From positions 20,001 to 58,561 of the forward strand of contig JAHBMJ010000061.1 of the NCBI GenBank assembly GCA_018398765.1: a DNA stretch of 38,561 bases, in the 5' to 3' direction. The notes below the pieces were generated by a model. The model was not told the origin of the DNA, ran no database searches, and was given only the letters and a program-made list of their open reading frames with translations. Shown here piece by piece: positions 1-11,618 of this stretch. Source of the stretch: Chromera velia. Lineage: Eukaryota; Sar; Chromeraceae. The position numbers and the translations under genes are program-made. How positions within the stretch are numbered: position 1 is the first letter of the stretch; each line of letters opens with the position of its first letter.

Positions 1-112
1 CTTGTATTGTTATTTTCTGTTCTCTCTGTCATTGTTGTCTCTCTCCTCTTTCGATCTCTTTCTTTCTTCGTCTCTCAAACCATCTCCCTGCTCCCTCCCT
101 CCCTCCCTGCAG

Positions 113-693
113 GTACGCCATTCGAAAGATTCGGGGGGCCTGGTACAACCTTGACTCCTTGAAACCGGCACCCGCGTTCATCTCTGACTTCTATCTGGCA
201 GCCTTCCTGCAGAGCCTGCAGGCAGAGGGGAAGACCATCTACGTCGTCGTGGGGCCTTTGCAGAGCGCCGCCAGACCACAGACCATGACCTCCAGCCACC
301 CGAACGCCTTCTGGTTGACACGTGCGGAGATGGAGGAGATGGCCCGGAAAGCTGAGGAGAGCCAGAAGGAAGAGGCCCGGAAAGCGAACGAAATGGTCAA
401 CGGGCCTGGCGGAGGAGGAGGGGGAGGAGACGGAGAGGGGGCGCCTTCCTTTGGGTCAGTCGGTGACTGTGGGTCGGTCGGTCTATCGTTCATCCGTCAG
501 GTCCAAAGAGGAAGGAGAAAAAGAAGCCGTGACGGCAACCAAATCTTTGATTGAGCGCAGACTGACGAGTAAACGTATATGCAGATCTTTTATTGCAGGG
601 ACAGAAAGAAGATTTTACTTAATATTGTACACGCAGAATCGGCCGGTTTGTTTTGAACAAGGAATCTCCCTCCCTCCATGCATGCATCTGCAT

Positions 694-729
<36 letters not shown>

Positions 730-852
730 CTTATGTGGTAAGTTGAAAACCGAAACATAGGCTGAGACAGCTCAGCATTTGAACTGCGCATCTACTCACA
801 CACGCTCACACAAATACGCAACCTTCACATGTGCATTCATTCACATGCAAAT

Positions 853-892
<40 letters not shown>

Positions 893-1468
893 GTGCATTC
901 ATGCAGGTACGTGCAGAACCCGAGGGCCCAGGCCGCTCAGCACTCGTGGCCAACCGGGCAGGGACAGCGTTTGGATGGGGGAGGGGGAGGGGCCCCCTCC
1001 GGTCCAGGTGCGGGTGCGGTGCCGGGGCTCCCCCCCGGGATGGAGGCGGAGGACCCGGAGCTTGCCCAGGCGATAGCGCTGTCGATGCAGTCGTTTCAGA
1101 AGGACACGGCACAGAGAGAGCCGCCCCCCGAGGAGCCACCTGCAGGGGCACAGAAGGTGACGAGCATCCAAGTGAGGGCCCCGAATGGGGAGAGACTGCA
1201 GAGGCGGTTTTTGATCGAGCAGCCTGTGAGTGTGATCTTTCAGTGGTTGGAGTTTTACTTTTCCCAGAAGGAGAAGGAGAACGTCTTCAACCCCCCTCTC
1301 GGATTCCGATCTTATTCTCTAAATTCGAGTTATCCGAAGAGGAAATTCGTCAAAGAGGGGGGGCAAGTGGTTCTTTTTGAGGGGGGGCAGACGGAGGGGG
1401 TGGACGTGACGGCGCTGTCCATCGAGGGGGCCCATGTGGCAGGGGAGGCCCTGAACTTGGCTGCGTAA
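113..1468 (+). CDS. ATXN3: Ataxin-3-like deubiquitinase, Josephin-UIM-UBX, 5' partial
   Basis: Predicted cysteine-protease deubiquitinase that trims ubiquitin chains, probably acting with p97/Cdc48. Two exons are visible: 113-454 and 907-1468; earlier exons lie outside the window. The first opens in phase 2 after a CAG acceptor, and its first G would complete the Trp following the catalytic His. It then reads YAIRKIRGAWYNLDSL, the end of the Josephin domain. The third catalytic position (Asn in human ataxin-3) is Asp here, as in JOSD1/2. A Gly/Glu-rich linker follows. Exon 2 has a clear UIM (DPELAQAIALSMQSF) and a C-terminal UBX/ubiquitin-like fold starting near RLQRRFLIEQPVSVIFQWLEF. Josephin plus UIM plus a ubiquitin-like tail is the layout known from apicomplexan ataxin-3. 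The donor at 455 (GTCAGT) fits the phase; 473 is an alternative. The catalytic Cys and His exons cannot be checked here. Confidence 0.88.
696..890. repeat. (CA)n and (GT)n microsatellites in ataxin-3-like intron
   Basis: The 452-bp intron between the two exons carries a CA run at about 696-728 and a GT run at about 855-890. On one RNA strand the two are complementary and could pair into a stem, bringing the splice sites closer. Nothing coding was seen here. Confidence 0.9.
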
Positions 1469-1940
1469 ATTTATTTGAATCTTCATCGTTCAATTTAAAT
1501 CCCTCTGTCTGTCATCTGGGCCCGAACCCTGCTTGTCCTTTTACCTTCCCATTTCCTTTCCTTTCCTTTCAGGGAGTCTAGAGGGAATCGAAACGTCCGA
1601 AGGGGATGGCGCATGGGGTGTCAGAATTCAATTGGAGTGAAGTGAATAAATGACTGGAGACAGAGCTAGGGTGAGAAGTGACGGTCTCGTCTCTTCTGCT
1701 GGACTAGCTGTCGTTGAATTTCAAATGCATTTGATATTCGCACACGGGGCTTGTCGACCCATTTCAGACGTACACGGGGCTTGTCGACCCATTTCAGACG
1801 TACAGGCAGCTACGTACATCTCGGCCGGCCCCTCTCTCTCGCGGTAGATGTAGGGAGGGGGGGGAGGAAGTCTCTTCCCCATTTGTGGGAACTGTGTGCA
1901 CCTGTCAATCTGTATAGGTATTTCATTTCCCTATAGTCAT
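1469..1940. other. 3' flank of ataxin-3-like gene with a 30-bp tandem duplication
   Basis: Non-coding 3' flank. An AATAAA hexamer lies at 1645-1650, though it is unknown whether this organism uses that signal. A 30-bp unit (ACACGGGGCTTGTCGACCC...) is duplicated exactly in tandem at 1742-1771 and 1772-1801. No gene is supported. Confidence 0.6.
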
Positions 1941-2046
1941 TTCCACATTTCCCAGACAAGTTTTGAGATGATTTTTTGTTTATAGACTGAGCTTTTGGTC
2001 TTCAGGAATTTAGAGGAATCAATTTAGCTAGGAATCGGATCTAAAA

Positions 2047-2498
2047 CTAGGGGTGGTCGCTAGATAGATTATTTATATTAGATCTTAAAAAAAAAAAAAA
2101 TTATCTAACTAATCTAAACGGGGCAACTCCTCTCTGGCTCACCTTCCAGCAGGGGGACGAAGATCTCTATTGATTCTCCAAGCAGAGCTTGCAGACCTGC
2201 ACGCGTATTAGAGGGAGAATAGAAATGTTCTGCTGTGAAGCCTGCAATATACGAGCCTTAAACGAGGATAAAGAGAGCATCTAGTTAACTTCTTGTCTGC
2301 TGGCGAGCGTTAAATTCAGCTGTTCCGAAGCGTTGAATTGAGGCTGGTTGTTTCGTGAAAGGCATGTGAAAGGCCGCCGTTTTTCACTATAGATTTTTTA
2401 CATTTTTTTTTATAGATTTTTTAGAGAGATCAATATATTAGTTTAGAGGGGATAAAAAATCTAAACTAAAAGAAAATCTATCTAAAGACCACCCCTAG
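2047..2498. mobile_element. hAT-like non-autonomous element (MITE), 452 bp, with 8-bp TSD
   Basis: The ends are inverted repeats of about 24 bp with two mismatches. The left end reads CTAGGGGTGGTCGCTAGATA; the right end, reverse-complemented, reads CTAGGGGTGGTCTTTAGATA. The element is flanked by an exact 8-bp direct repeat, ATCTAAAA, at 2039-2046 and 2499-2506. An 8-bp target duplication with ends of the YAGGGGTG type is characteristic of the hAT superfamily. The interior has no transposase frame, so the element would depend on a transposase made elsewhere. TIR and TSD are read directly; superfamily assignment is inference. Confidence 0.85.
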
Positions 2499-2531
2499 AT
2501 CTAAAAGAATTTAAAGACAGGAATTTAGAGG

Positions 2532-2704
2532 AATTTAGTAAATTTGGAAAGTCGATTTTTATTATAATGAGTTAGAACTTGATATTAATGGTGCTTATAT
2601 AGCTTTATATTAGGTCTATGCTAGGGTTTATCACCATGGCTAATATTAAGTTCAAACTCATCATAAGTAATAAGAAATCGACCTCTAAAGTTTACTTAGT
2701 TTCT
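2532..2704. repeat. Imperfect fold-back element
   Basis: Arms of roughly 65-70 bp are inverted copies. The left arm runs from AGTAAATTTGGAAAGTCGAT; the right arm reverse-complemented reads AGTAAACTTTAGAGGTCGAT. Similarity continues inward through GAGTTAGAACTTGATATTAA-like sequence. It lies 34 bp beyond the hAT-like element. This could be a fold-back MITE or the remnant of an inverted duplication; no convincing target duplication was found. Confidence 0.65.
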
Positions 2705-3344
2705 AGGCCCCGCACTATATTAAAAAAAAAAGAAAATATCAAAAAAACTTTTTTTTTAATGGATTTTTTTTTTATTTATCATAGCACTTAATAGGCAAAC
2801 AACTGTTGCTCAAGTGTTGTAAAAGTGTTGCACGGGGTGTTGCATTGAAAACTATATATATTTTTTAGTTAATAAATAAATAATAATAAAAAAAAATCAG
2901 AAACTTTTTTTTTTTTATGAAGTGCAGTAGGAAGCTTAGTTTAGGAATTTATAATTCTAAATTCCTTTAGATTCCTATAAATAAGTGATAAGTGATAAGT
3001 GATTTAGTGGTGCCCCCCAGAGCACTGTCGCCGTTTTATCTTATAATCCTAGTATAAATCCTTATCTAGATTCCTGCTAATTTCTTGGGTCATTGTGGGG
3101 CTATCCTCAGGCTATATTTTACAACAGACACTAGGCCATGCAGACAACTCATAATATAATCTACTAGTAGCTACCAACTTAGCACCAAGTAAGAAATATA
3201 CGCGCTATAACTCCAAATCTAGCTCTAAATAAGTGTGAAATGACTCTATACAATTTACTACAGAATGCATTATGTACCACTATACTAAATACTGTATACG
3301 ACACATGTTTTCATTGATAAAGAGCCCTAGAAAGAGCTAAATAT

Positions 3345-3508
3345 TGCCAAGTGAGGGTATATCATTTAACAATCTGTTTTGCATGTCGTGACTTGGCCTA
3401 GGACTTGGCAGTCACCCAGGCAGTGTCAGACTTGCAGAACGCTAGAAGCCTATTATGCTAGCTATTATGGGCCGATAGCGACGGCGTATGATGATGATGA
3501 TGATGTAA
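3345..3508 (+). mobile_element. SINE-like dispersed repeat ending in (ATG)n, copy A
   Basis: About 120 bp aligns with the reverse complement of 20746-20895: shared blocks include TTAACAATCTG, TTGCATGTYGTGACTTG, and TATTATGGGCCGATRGCGAY followed by an ATG triplet run. Copy A carries about 40 extra bases in the middle. A conserved body ending in a short tandem tail is typical of non-LTR retroposons, so a SINE or truncated LINE 3' end is a reasonable reading. No tRNA-derived head was identified. Confidence 0.6.
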
Positions 3509-3660
3509 CTTCATGTAAGAACTTGAATCTGTCTCATATATACAGTGTAGCACCAGACAATCTGTACAGCCGCCATGACAGCGGTTTGGTATTTAGAAAA
3601 AAAGACGATTGATTGATCTCATCGACAATCTGAATCAATCTACTCCCAGATGTCATCCGG

Positions 3661-4177
3661 CGGCAGGTCAGCCAGAAAGAATGATCTGATTCTTTTCACT
3701 TCATCCTTTCAAATGATCGTCGCAAAGTGGGCAGAGACAAAACGGAACGGTGGTAGAAGTGCAAGCCGGAGGCAAGGAGACTTTTGAGGAGAAACGAGAG
3801 ATGTCTGACCCGATCACGAAAATACTTCCTTCGGTGCCTCGTCTCTGTGTCTGTTGTGTCAAAGTTTTGCTCACCTAGAGGGAGGTGTAGGAAAGGAAGC
3901 GGAGAGTGGAGCGGCTGACAACAGAGGAGAAAAGCAGGGGGGCGATCTGTCAAAAGATTTAGAGAGAGGTCACTCAGTCGCTGTATGTGTATGCACAATG
4001 ATGCTGGAGCTCTCTCTCTCTCTCTCTTTCTCCAGACTTCAATGCCCCCTTTGCTTTCCCTTTTCCTTTCTCTCTCTCTCTCTCTCTTCCAGGTGAACAG
4101 ACACAAACAGACAGACCTGTGACTAACAATTAATAAATCAGGAAGGATCGACGAAAAGGGACAAACTAACGCATGAA
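3661..4177. other. 3' flank of the EF-hand gene with CT-rich runs
   Basis: Region between the AT-rich island and the stop codon of the minus-strand EF-hand gene. It contains CT dinucleotide runs near 4012-4030 and 4070-4090, which are GA runs on the transcribed strand. Probably the 3' UTR and terminator region. No additional exon could be supported. Confidence 0.45.
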
Positions 4178-6081
4178 TCAGAACTCAACTGACTCCAGCT
4201 CCTCGCTCTTCATGTCCCATACGTCACACGGACGCACAATTCCGCCTCTTCCTCTTCCACCCCCCCTGCCCCCTTTCTGCTGGCCCCATTGAAGCCCCCC
4301 GCCCCCCGAGCCGAGATGCCGTGAGCCAACAACCAAACGGTCTCCGCCTCTCTCTCTGTCTCCTTCTGCCCTGTCTCTGCCAGGGGAGTGGCTGTTGTCT
4401 CTGCCGACACTCAACCCCTCCTTGTCCTCCTCTTTCTCCGTCTCCTGAGCCTTCAGATTTGCCCTCGTCTCCCCTCCCTTCTTCGTACTTTTGTCTCTTT
4501 CTCGGGGGGGTCGCACGGACAACCCCCGCGCCCCACCCGCATCCTCTTCCTCGCCTCTCTCCTTCCCAAACACGCTGATGCCCCCCTGCTTCGAAGCAGA
4601 AAGAGACACAGCCTCAGCCCCCCCAGGCTGGTCTAGAAGGAAGGGAGCAGAGGGAAGGGGAGAAGGAGAGACCCGACTGGAAGCGCCACCACTGGCGGAG
4701 GCAGCGGCAGAGGCAGAGGAGGATGCCGCATGGGCAGGGGGCCCGAAGGAGAACGAAAAGGGGGGCTTTGCTCCAAAATCGGGCAGTGCGCCAGGCTCCC
4801 CCCTTCCTTCTTCATGCGGCTGCGGCTGCTGTCCCGAAGGACTTCTGGATGCAGATGTGACGGGGGACGGGATGGAATTGGTGGAGAATAACAACGGGGG
4901 CTCTTTCTTTTCCCTTTCCCTCTCAAGTTGGGCTTGTGTGGAGGACGACTGACGAGAGGAGGCAACGGCGCCTTCCATGCCCCCCCCTTGCCCCCCCAGC
5001 CTGGGAGAGGCAGCAGAGACGGGAGGGGGGGCCGTGGGGAGTTTGGCAGAACCTCTGAGGGGGAAGAGAGGGGGTCCGGGTTGAGAGGTGCCTTCTCTTT
5101 CCTTCTCTTGGGACTTCATTTCTCTTTCACGCGTCTCTCTCTCAGCAGACGTCCTCTCTTTCCCCTTCCCTGCCGCCGCCGCCGCCTGCCTTTCCTCTCT
5201 CTCCTCCCTTTTTCTCTGGAACTCTTTGTACAGTCTGTGCGCACTCGCAACCTCTCCTAGATTCCCCCCCTGAGCCTGGGGATGGGCAACCGGAGGGGGC
5301 TGGTGGGAGTGCGACACGGGGCGGTAGGGCCCTCTGTGTCTGTCGTCTGTAGAGGAGGAGCGCATCGCGGCTGTCCCTGTGCCTGCTGTCGCCTCTAGAC
5401 ACTCGACAGAGACCAGGGAGGCTGTATGAAGGGGAAGGGGAAGGTTGTCCCTGTTGACGCAAGCAGAGTGCGCCAGAGGAGGCGGCACGGAGGGGGAGGC
5501 GGAGGAGGCCACAGGGGCAAAGGGCGAAGACGCGGAAAAGGAAGAGAGAGACCCGCGGCTATCGTTGGCGTTCCCGTTTGCGCCCTCCTGCAAGTTCGGC
5601 ATTCGTCCCCCCTTCTTTTTCTCTTTCTGCTGACTCCGGGAGGGGGGGCACAACGGAGGAATCCGTTCCTCTTTTTCTTCCTCTTCCTCGTCTCCTTCGC
5701 GTCTCTCTAACGCATCTGCCCACTCTTCCCCCGTCTCTCTCTCCTCTTCTCTCTCTCCCTCCCCTCCAGCCGCACCTCTGTGCCCCCGGGCCGTCTCTCC
5801 CCGCCGTCCTCTGTCATGGAAGTCTCCTCCATCAGACAGAAGACCTCTCCTCCCCTTTCCCCTCCCTCCCTCTCTCCCTCTGCGACCCGCGCTCCTCTCA
5901 GCTGAGGCCCCTGAACGCGCAGACTTGCTGCCACGCCGCTCTCTTTCTCTTTCCTTCTCTCTTGCCCCAATGTGAGCATTCAGTTGCTCGAGGAGCTTCT
6001 GCTGCGCGAGGGGGCCGAGGGCTTTGCCGAACGTCTTCGCGAAATTCCGCACCTGTACGCGCTCGGGAGAGAAGAGCCACC

Positions 6082-6117
<36 letters not shown>

Positions 6118-9100
6118 GACAGACAGGAAGACAAGAGACTTCCAAGGGGGCCAAGACAAGCATCAAGAGAACCGTCTTTTCGTTCATCGTCTCTGTTTCC
6201 ATCCAACTGAATGCCATCCGAGTCAATGCTCCTACAAAAATGACAAAACAGGCACGAGAGGAATGCATATTCTTGCGAAGGAAGTCGTTTTGAAGTGAAA
6301 AATGCCGGACCCGAACGGCATATTCTGGGGAAGAGTGCCGATTTCAACTCCAAAATGCCAGTCCCAAAAGGCATCCATGGAGGGACGTTGAAAAGGGATC
6401 TCGTTACACTGCGACAAAGCGATTTGAAAAATCAAAGAAACCAGACAAGCGCAAACTCCACGCACACCGACATACACATACACACCAACAAACAGACAGA
6501 CAGACAGACCAGCATTCGAGAGTCGTCAAATTCGTGCACGCCGATGCGCCCCGTTTTCCCTCCCCCCACGTGAACGTCCACGTAAAGGACCAGCTTCCCC
6601 CTATCCGCCTGCCCCAGCCCCAGGTGCCTCCGTTTGTCCTCGTCCAGACCCGCAAACGCCTCCTCGGGACGCTTCACGTACCTCCCCCCCGGGCCCACAA
6701 AGCTGAACGGACGGCGGGCCGACACCGACCTCCCGCGGGACTGCAGAGGCTGAGCGCCTCCTCCTCTGCCCCCTCTGACCCCGCCGGAATCCCCAAACAC
6801 CCGCAGGTTCTGCCCGTCCCTTCCCCCCCTGCCGGGTGGAGACTCCAAGAGGCCCCCCCTCTCCATCTCTCTTGCAGTCAGACTGCCTGCAACAGAGCCC
6901 CCCGCCCTGAGGGCTCCACAAGGGGGGGGGCTGGGGGGCGCAGCTCTTTCCTCAATCGCTCTTCGTATTTGCTCCCTTTGCACCTGGGCTCTCCGAAGCC
7001 TCGAGATCGTCGCTTCGTAACCTCTGGGCGTCATCGGGGGGGGGGTCGTGGATCTCCTCTCAGGTTGTTCTGCATCCAGGCCCTCTCTTTCTCTGAGGCT
7101 TCCCCTCTCAGTCAGAGATCCGCCCAAAAGCCTCAACCTCCCCCCCGCAAGCTGGCTGCTCTCTCTCTGCTGCCGCTGCTGCTGCTGTTGGTGCATGGGC
7201 TGGAGGGAAGAGTGGGACCGGAAGTTCACCCGACCGCCGGTTCCCGAGAGCGTCGCGTAGCGCTGCGGGGCTACCGGCGCTGTGGAAGGCGGAGGACCGG
7301 CTTCTTTGAAGCTGGTCGCAGGGACAGCAGGCACGGGGACTGGGAGAGGAGCCCCGTCTCTCCCACGGGGGGGCGTTTCTGTTTCTCTGGGGGTCAAAGC
7401 AGCAAAGGGGCGGCGTGCCCCCGTGGAGATTGCCTCTTGAGGGGCGGGCCCGGGTCGGCCATTGACGAGCCGGGCCGACCTAAAGGAAGACACCCGAGGA
7501 AAATCTCCGGGTGTGTGTGCTCCTTGTGCAAGCTGCTGTTGGTGTCCTTGACCCTCTTCTCTCTGCCCGTGTGGTAGCACCGAGAGTGAGAACCTGCCAG
7601 CATCCCCATCAGGTCGGCTGCACATTGATCGATCGATCGATCGATCGAGAGAAAAAGGGAGGGAGGGAGGGAGGGAGAGGTTCAGATAGAAGGCCACCGA
7701 TTGACCTTCCCATTCCGGATAGAGCGAGCGAGAGGGTTCTGATGGATTGATGAATCCTAAAAACACAACACCTGCAGGGTAGACAGACAAGGCAGACAGA
7801 GAAAGAAAGTTTTTTCTCATTTTTTCGCTCTTTGCCTTCGTGACTCATGTCAGGCAGAAAAAACATGCACACAAAGAAGAGAAACAGGCAGCAGCCGACT
7901 GACGGGTTCGTTTTGGGCCTGAATGTGCACCGACTCATCTCTTCCTGTTCGCGTGCGCGTTGCACCTCCTCTGCCTGCTTCTGGCCGTACTCCTTCATTG
8001 CCAATCCCTGGAGGTACAGGGCCTGCCACCGGGGCATTCCGTTCAACGCCGCAATTTGCTGTGTCTGCCCTCCCTCCGACGTCTTTGCCTTCTCTTTCTC
8101 CTCTGCCTGCGCGGAGACGGCAACTGCTGCTGCGGATGCGGTTGTTAAGCTCCGGCGTTCTTTGCTGAGGGCCTCGGCAGAAGGGCCCCGGCCTGTTCCT
8201 GCAAGGACTGCGCGTCGGGCCCTCTCCCTCTCCCTCTCTCCAAAAGTTGGCGTCGGCATGCACTCTCCCCCCGCAGCCCCCCCCCCTCCCTCCATCATCA
8301 GACGGCAGGCAAACGATGAAGACGCGACTGCTGCCCCCGGGTGTCGGACAGAAAGGGGAGGGGAGGCAGCGGCAATGCGACGGGATGCCTCGGTGAGCGA
8401 CGGCCGGAAGGTGCACTCCTGAACTCAATCAATGCATTCGTGAGGGAGGGAGGGGAGGGATGTTTTTTCTTTCGATCTACTTTTGTCGATCCAGTGCGTC
8501 GGTCACTTCATGCATGCGTGCAGACGTTTTCGAATTAAGGCACCAAATTGACAATAAACGGAAATGGTTGCGATGGGGGGGCCTAGAGTTGATTTCGTCG
8601 TTACTGACGCCCGCACGCACGCAAGCAGAATGGCTTGCAAGCTAGGAGAGAGGCAGGAAGGAAAGAATGGGGTGGTGCCAAAGAAAGCACAGAGGAGAGA
8701 GGGATGGAGAGAATCCGGGAAGAGGGATCGAGGCAGCTAGAGAAAGACCGTGGATGCCTATCTATGAGAGCAAGAAAACAAGACAGGAAGAGGGATCGAG
8801 GCAGCTAGAGAAAGACCGTGGATGCCTATCTATGAGAGGAAGAAAACAAGACAGGAAGAGGTATCGAGGCAGCTAGAGAAAGACCGTGGATGCCTATCTA
8901 TGAGAGGAAGAAAACAAGACAGGAAGAGGTATCGAGGCAGCCTGAGAAAGAACATGGATGCCTATCTATGAGAGCAAGAAAAAAGAAAACAAGTGAACAG
9001 AAAGAACGGAGTAAACATGGAGCCAAACAGTCCGACCAAAAGATGTAAAAATGAGCGAACGAACGAACGCACCTCCATCTCAGCCTCTGCCTTTTCCATC

Positions 9101-11576
9101 CGCGCTTGTTCCAGTTTCTCCTCAACATCACGAGCTGCGGGGAGACGGGCAGGAAGGCAGTAAGTTCAGAGGGAGTTTTGAAAGAGGGGGGGAAGATGAA
9201 TGGAAGCCATTGATTGGCACTACTCCGATCGTGGCACTTCCAAGGCGGAAGGAGAAAGAGAAACACAAGAAAAGTCACAAAGGCAAAGGTCGAGAGTCGC
9301 TCAGCTGCTCCACTCATGCGGCAAGCACAGGCTTTCTTGTGTGTTTGAACGGAAGATGCAGAAACGGGCAAAAGAAACGAAGAAAGGAAGGAAGGAAAAA
9401 AGGAAGGAACTTTTAGAAAACAGGCAGGCGCATTGATGCGAGTTTCTCAACCGCACACCACCCCCTCCCTCCCTCCCTGAATGCACCGACGCTCCCCACC
9501 CTCAGCTTGAAGGGGAGGGAGGGATAAACCCCCCCCCTGTGCGCAGAGAGAAAGAATTTTTTTCAAAATGGAGCACGACGTGTTGCACAAACAATAGCTG
9601 ATGAACACAAACAAACCGTGATACGATGAGTTGTATGAAGCCAAAGCAAGCCAGGTCCACTCACTCACTCACGCAGTCACTCACCCTTCGCGGCAAGGAC
9701 GGACGGGAGGTTCATAGCCCTCGCCATTCTTTCCCTTTCCCTCCGCCTTCGCGCCTCTGCCTCCGTCTCCCCCCCCGCTTCTTTGTCTTTGCCGCCTCTT
9801 GCTCCCAAAGCAGACCTCCCTCTCTCTGCCAGTGTGGGGGGAGACGGGGAGACGGGGAAGTGGCTTTGCCTCTGTGTCTGCACCTGCTGCGTGTCGCCGG
9901 GCTGGTCTCGAAGGGTCGGCTCGGAGTCCAAAAAAGTGGCCGCCGGAATTCCTGCGGCTTCTGCTTCCCCTTCCACCTCGTGCATTCCTCCTGCATGCGT
10001 ACGCATACGCAAGCATACGCTGCCTGATGATGTAGGCGGCGGCTGCTCCTGACGGGAGGGCGATGAGGTTCGCACGGTGACGCGCACAGCAGCGGCAGAA
10101 AAAGAAGAAGAGCCGGGGACAGGGGGAGGGGATCCGAGGGGGGCCCCGGCAAGATTTGAGTGAGCGGGACGGTCAGCATCCTCCGCCCTCTCCACGTCCA
10201 CCCGGTGGATGCCTGACAAGGGGTCCCCCACCGGGGCGGGGGGGGAGCGGCTCTCCTCCACCCCCCGTATCTTCCTCCCTTCAACGCCTATGCCTATCTC
10301 CACGCTCACGCCTGAACCGCCCCCCCCTTCTTCACGCACACGGACCGGCGAGGCGGTTGTGTGGGGGGCCCCAAGGAGGCGTTCTCTCAGACGAGAGGAC
10401 CGGGGGGGCGGGGGATTGTCGGAAGGACTCGGGGACAGGGGGCGCAGGGGGGCAGCGAGGGGGGCTGGCTGTAGGCTCTTGGAGTGGGTTTGCGGGGGGG
10501 AAGGTGAGTGTGGGTTGCGTGCCTGCTGTCGTAGAGCCTGTCTGTGGGGGGACGGGGACGGGGACGGTGAAATGGGCCTCGATGCAAGTTTGGGTGATGT
10601 GACGGAAGGGAAAGGGGGCCCTGTCTCTCCTTCATCAACTTGCAGCAGTCCCCTTTCTCTTTCTCTTTCTCTCTCTCTTCCTGGTGCTGGAAGGATTCGG
10701 TGCACTTGTCCGCCACCTGTGCGCCTGTGCTTTTCCATCTGTTTGCCTGCCTGTGTATCCGTCTGATGCTGTCTGTGCAGCAAACTTGCCGCAGAGGGAA
10801 GCACCCGAGGTATTGCCGCAGAGGCCGGCACAGGGACAGGCACCGGCACAGAGGGGGAAGAATCTGACGGAGGGACCCGAGCAGCCGGACGTCCAAATTT
10901 CTCACGAGCAGAAGAGGCAAGCAGATGACGATGGGCCGAGAGCGACCGAGGCGGGCCCTCTCCCTCTCTTTCCGTTTCTGTTTCCCTTAAATCTTTCCTT
11001 CCCCTCTCCCGCAGGGGGGGAGAGAACGCCGCAGGGGAGAAGGGGACAGAAAGGGACGAGGACGTCACACGGCCACCCATGCCTCCCCTTCCCTCTCTGT
11101 CTCTCCCAAGGGGGTCCGGGGCCCTCTCCTGAGCCCTTCCCCCCCCCCCGGGCCAATGCCATCGTCCCAGCAGTGGATTTTCTTTCGCTTTCCCTTTCCC
11201 CCCTCCAGGAGCTAATTCGCTCACGAAGGCAACCTCCCGCATGCACACGGCCAGCGCCTCATACTCCTCTCTGGAGACGGGGACGGAAAGGGAAACGCCG
11301 GGGGCATCCCCATCACTCCCAGAAGGGGGCCCGTTGACTTCCTCCTTCTCCTTCTCCCACGGCGCCTCCCCCCCGTGCGAGGGGAGGGGGAGAGGTGGAG
11401 GGACCCCAAAAAGGAACAGAAGGAGTGTGTACATCTGCAGCCACCCAGGCAGAGAGAGAGAGAGAGCATGGTGCAGCCTTGCATGTGGTGCCTGCCTGCC
11501 TCTCTCTCTCTCTCTCTCTGTGCGCGTGTGAGCGTGTGTGTGTGTGTGTGTGTGTGTGCGTGTGTGTGTGTGTGTG

Positions 11577-11618
<42 letters not shown>

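Larger units (their letters stand above)
1941..3660. other. AT-rich repeat island between convergent genes
   Basis: Base composition drops sharply to AT-rich DNA with long A and T runs, and no protein-coding frame is supported. It is an accumulation of repeats: a hAT-like MITE (2047-2498), a fold-back (2532-2704) and a SINE-like fragment (3345-3508). A short motif, AGGAATTTAGAGGAAT, occurs near 2003 and 2519, with an inverted relative near 2962, hinting at further nested elements. It lies between the 3' ends of two convergent genes, where insertions would be best tolerated. Confidence 0.75.

Noticed and set aside
3379-3612. 77-codon plus-strand frame
   Set aside because: Lies on the (ATG)n-tailed repeat; its DDDDD run is the microsatellite tail.
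6534-7577. 347-codon plus-strand frame
   Set aside because: Antisense shadow of exon 9 of the EF-hand gene, produced by GC-rich, stop-poor low-complexity coding sequence.
8720-8990. Possible CRISPR-like array
   Set aside because: Units are contiguous 68-bp tandem copies without unique spacers, in a eukaryotic intron.
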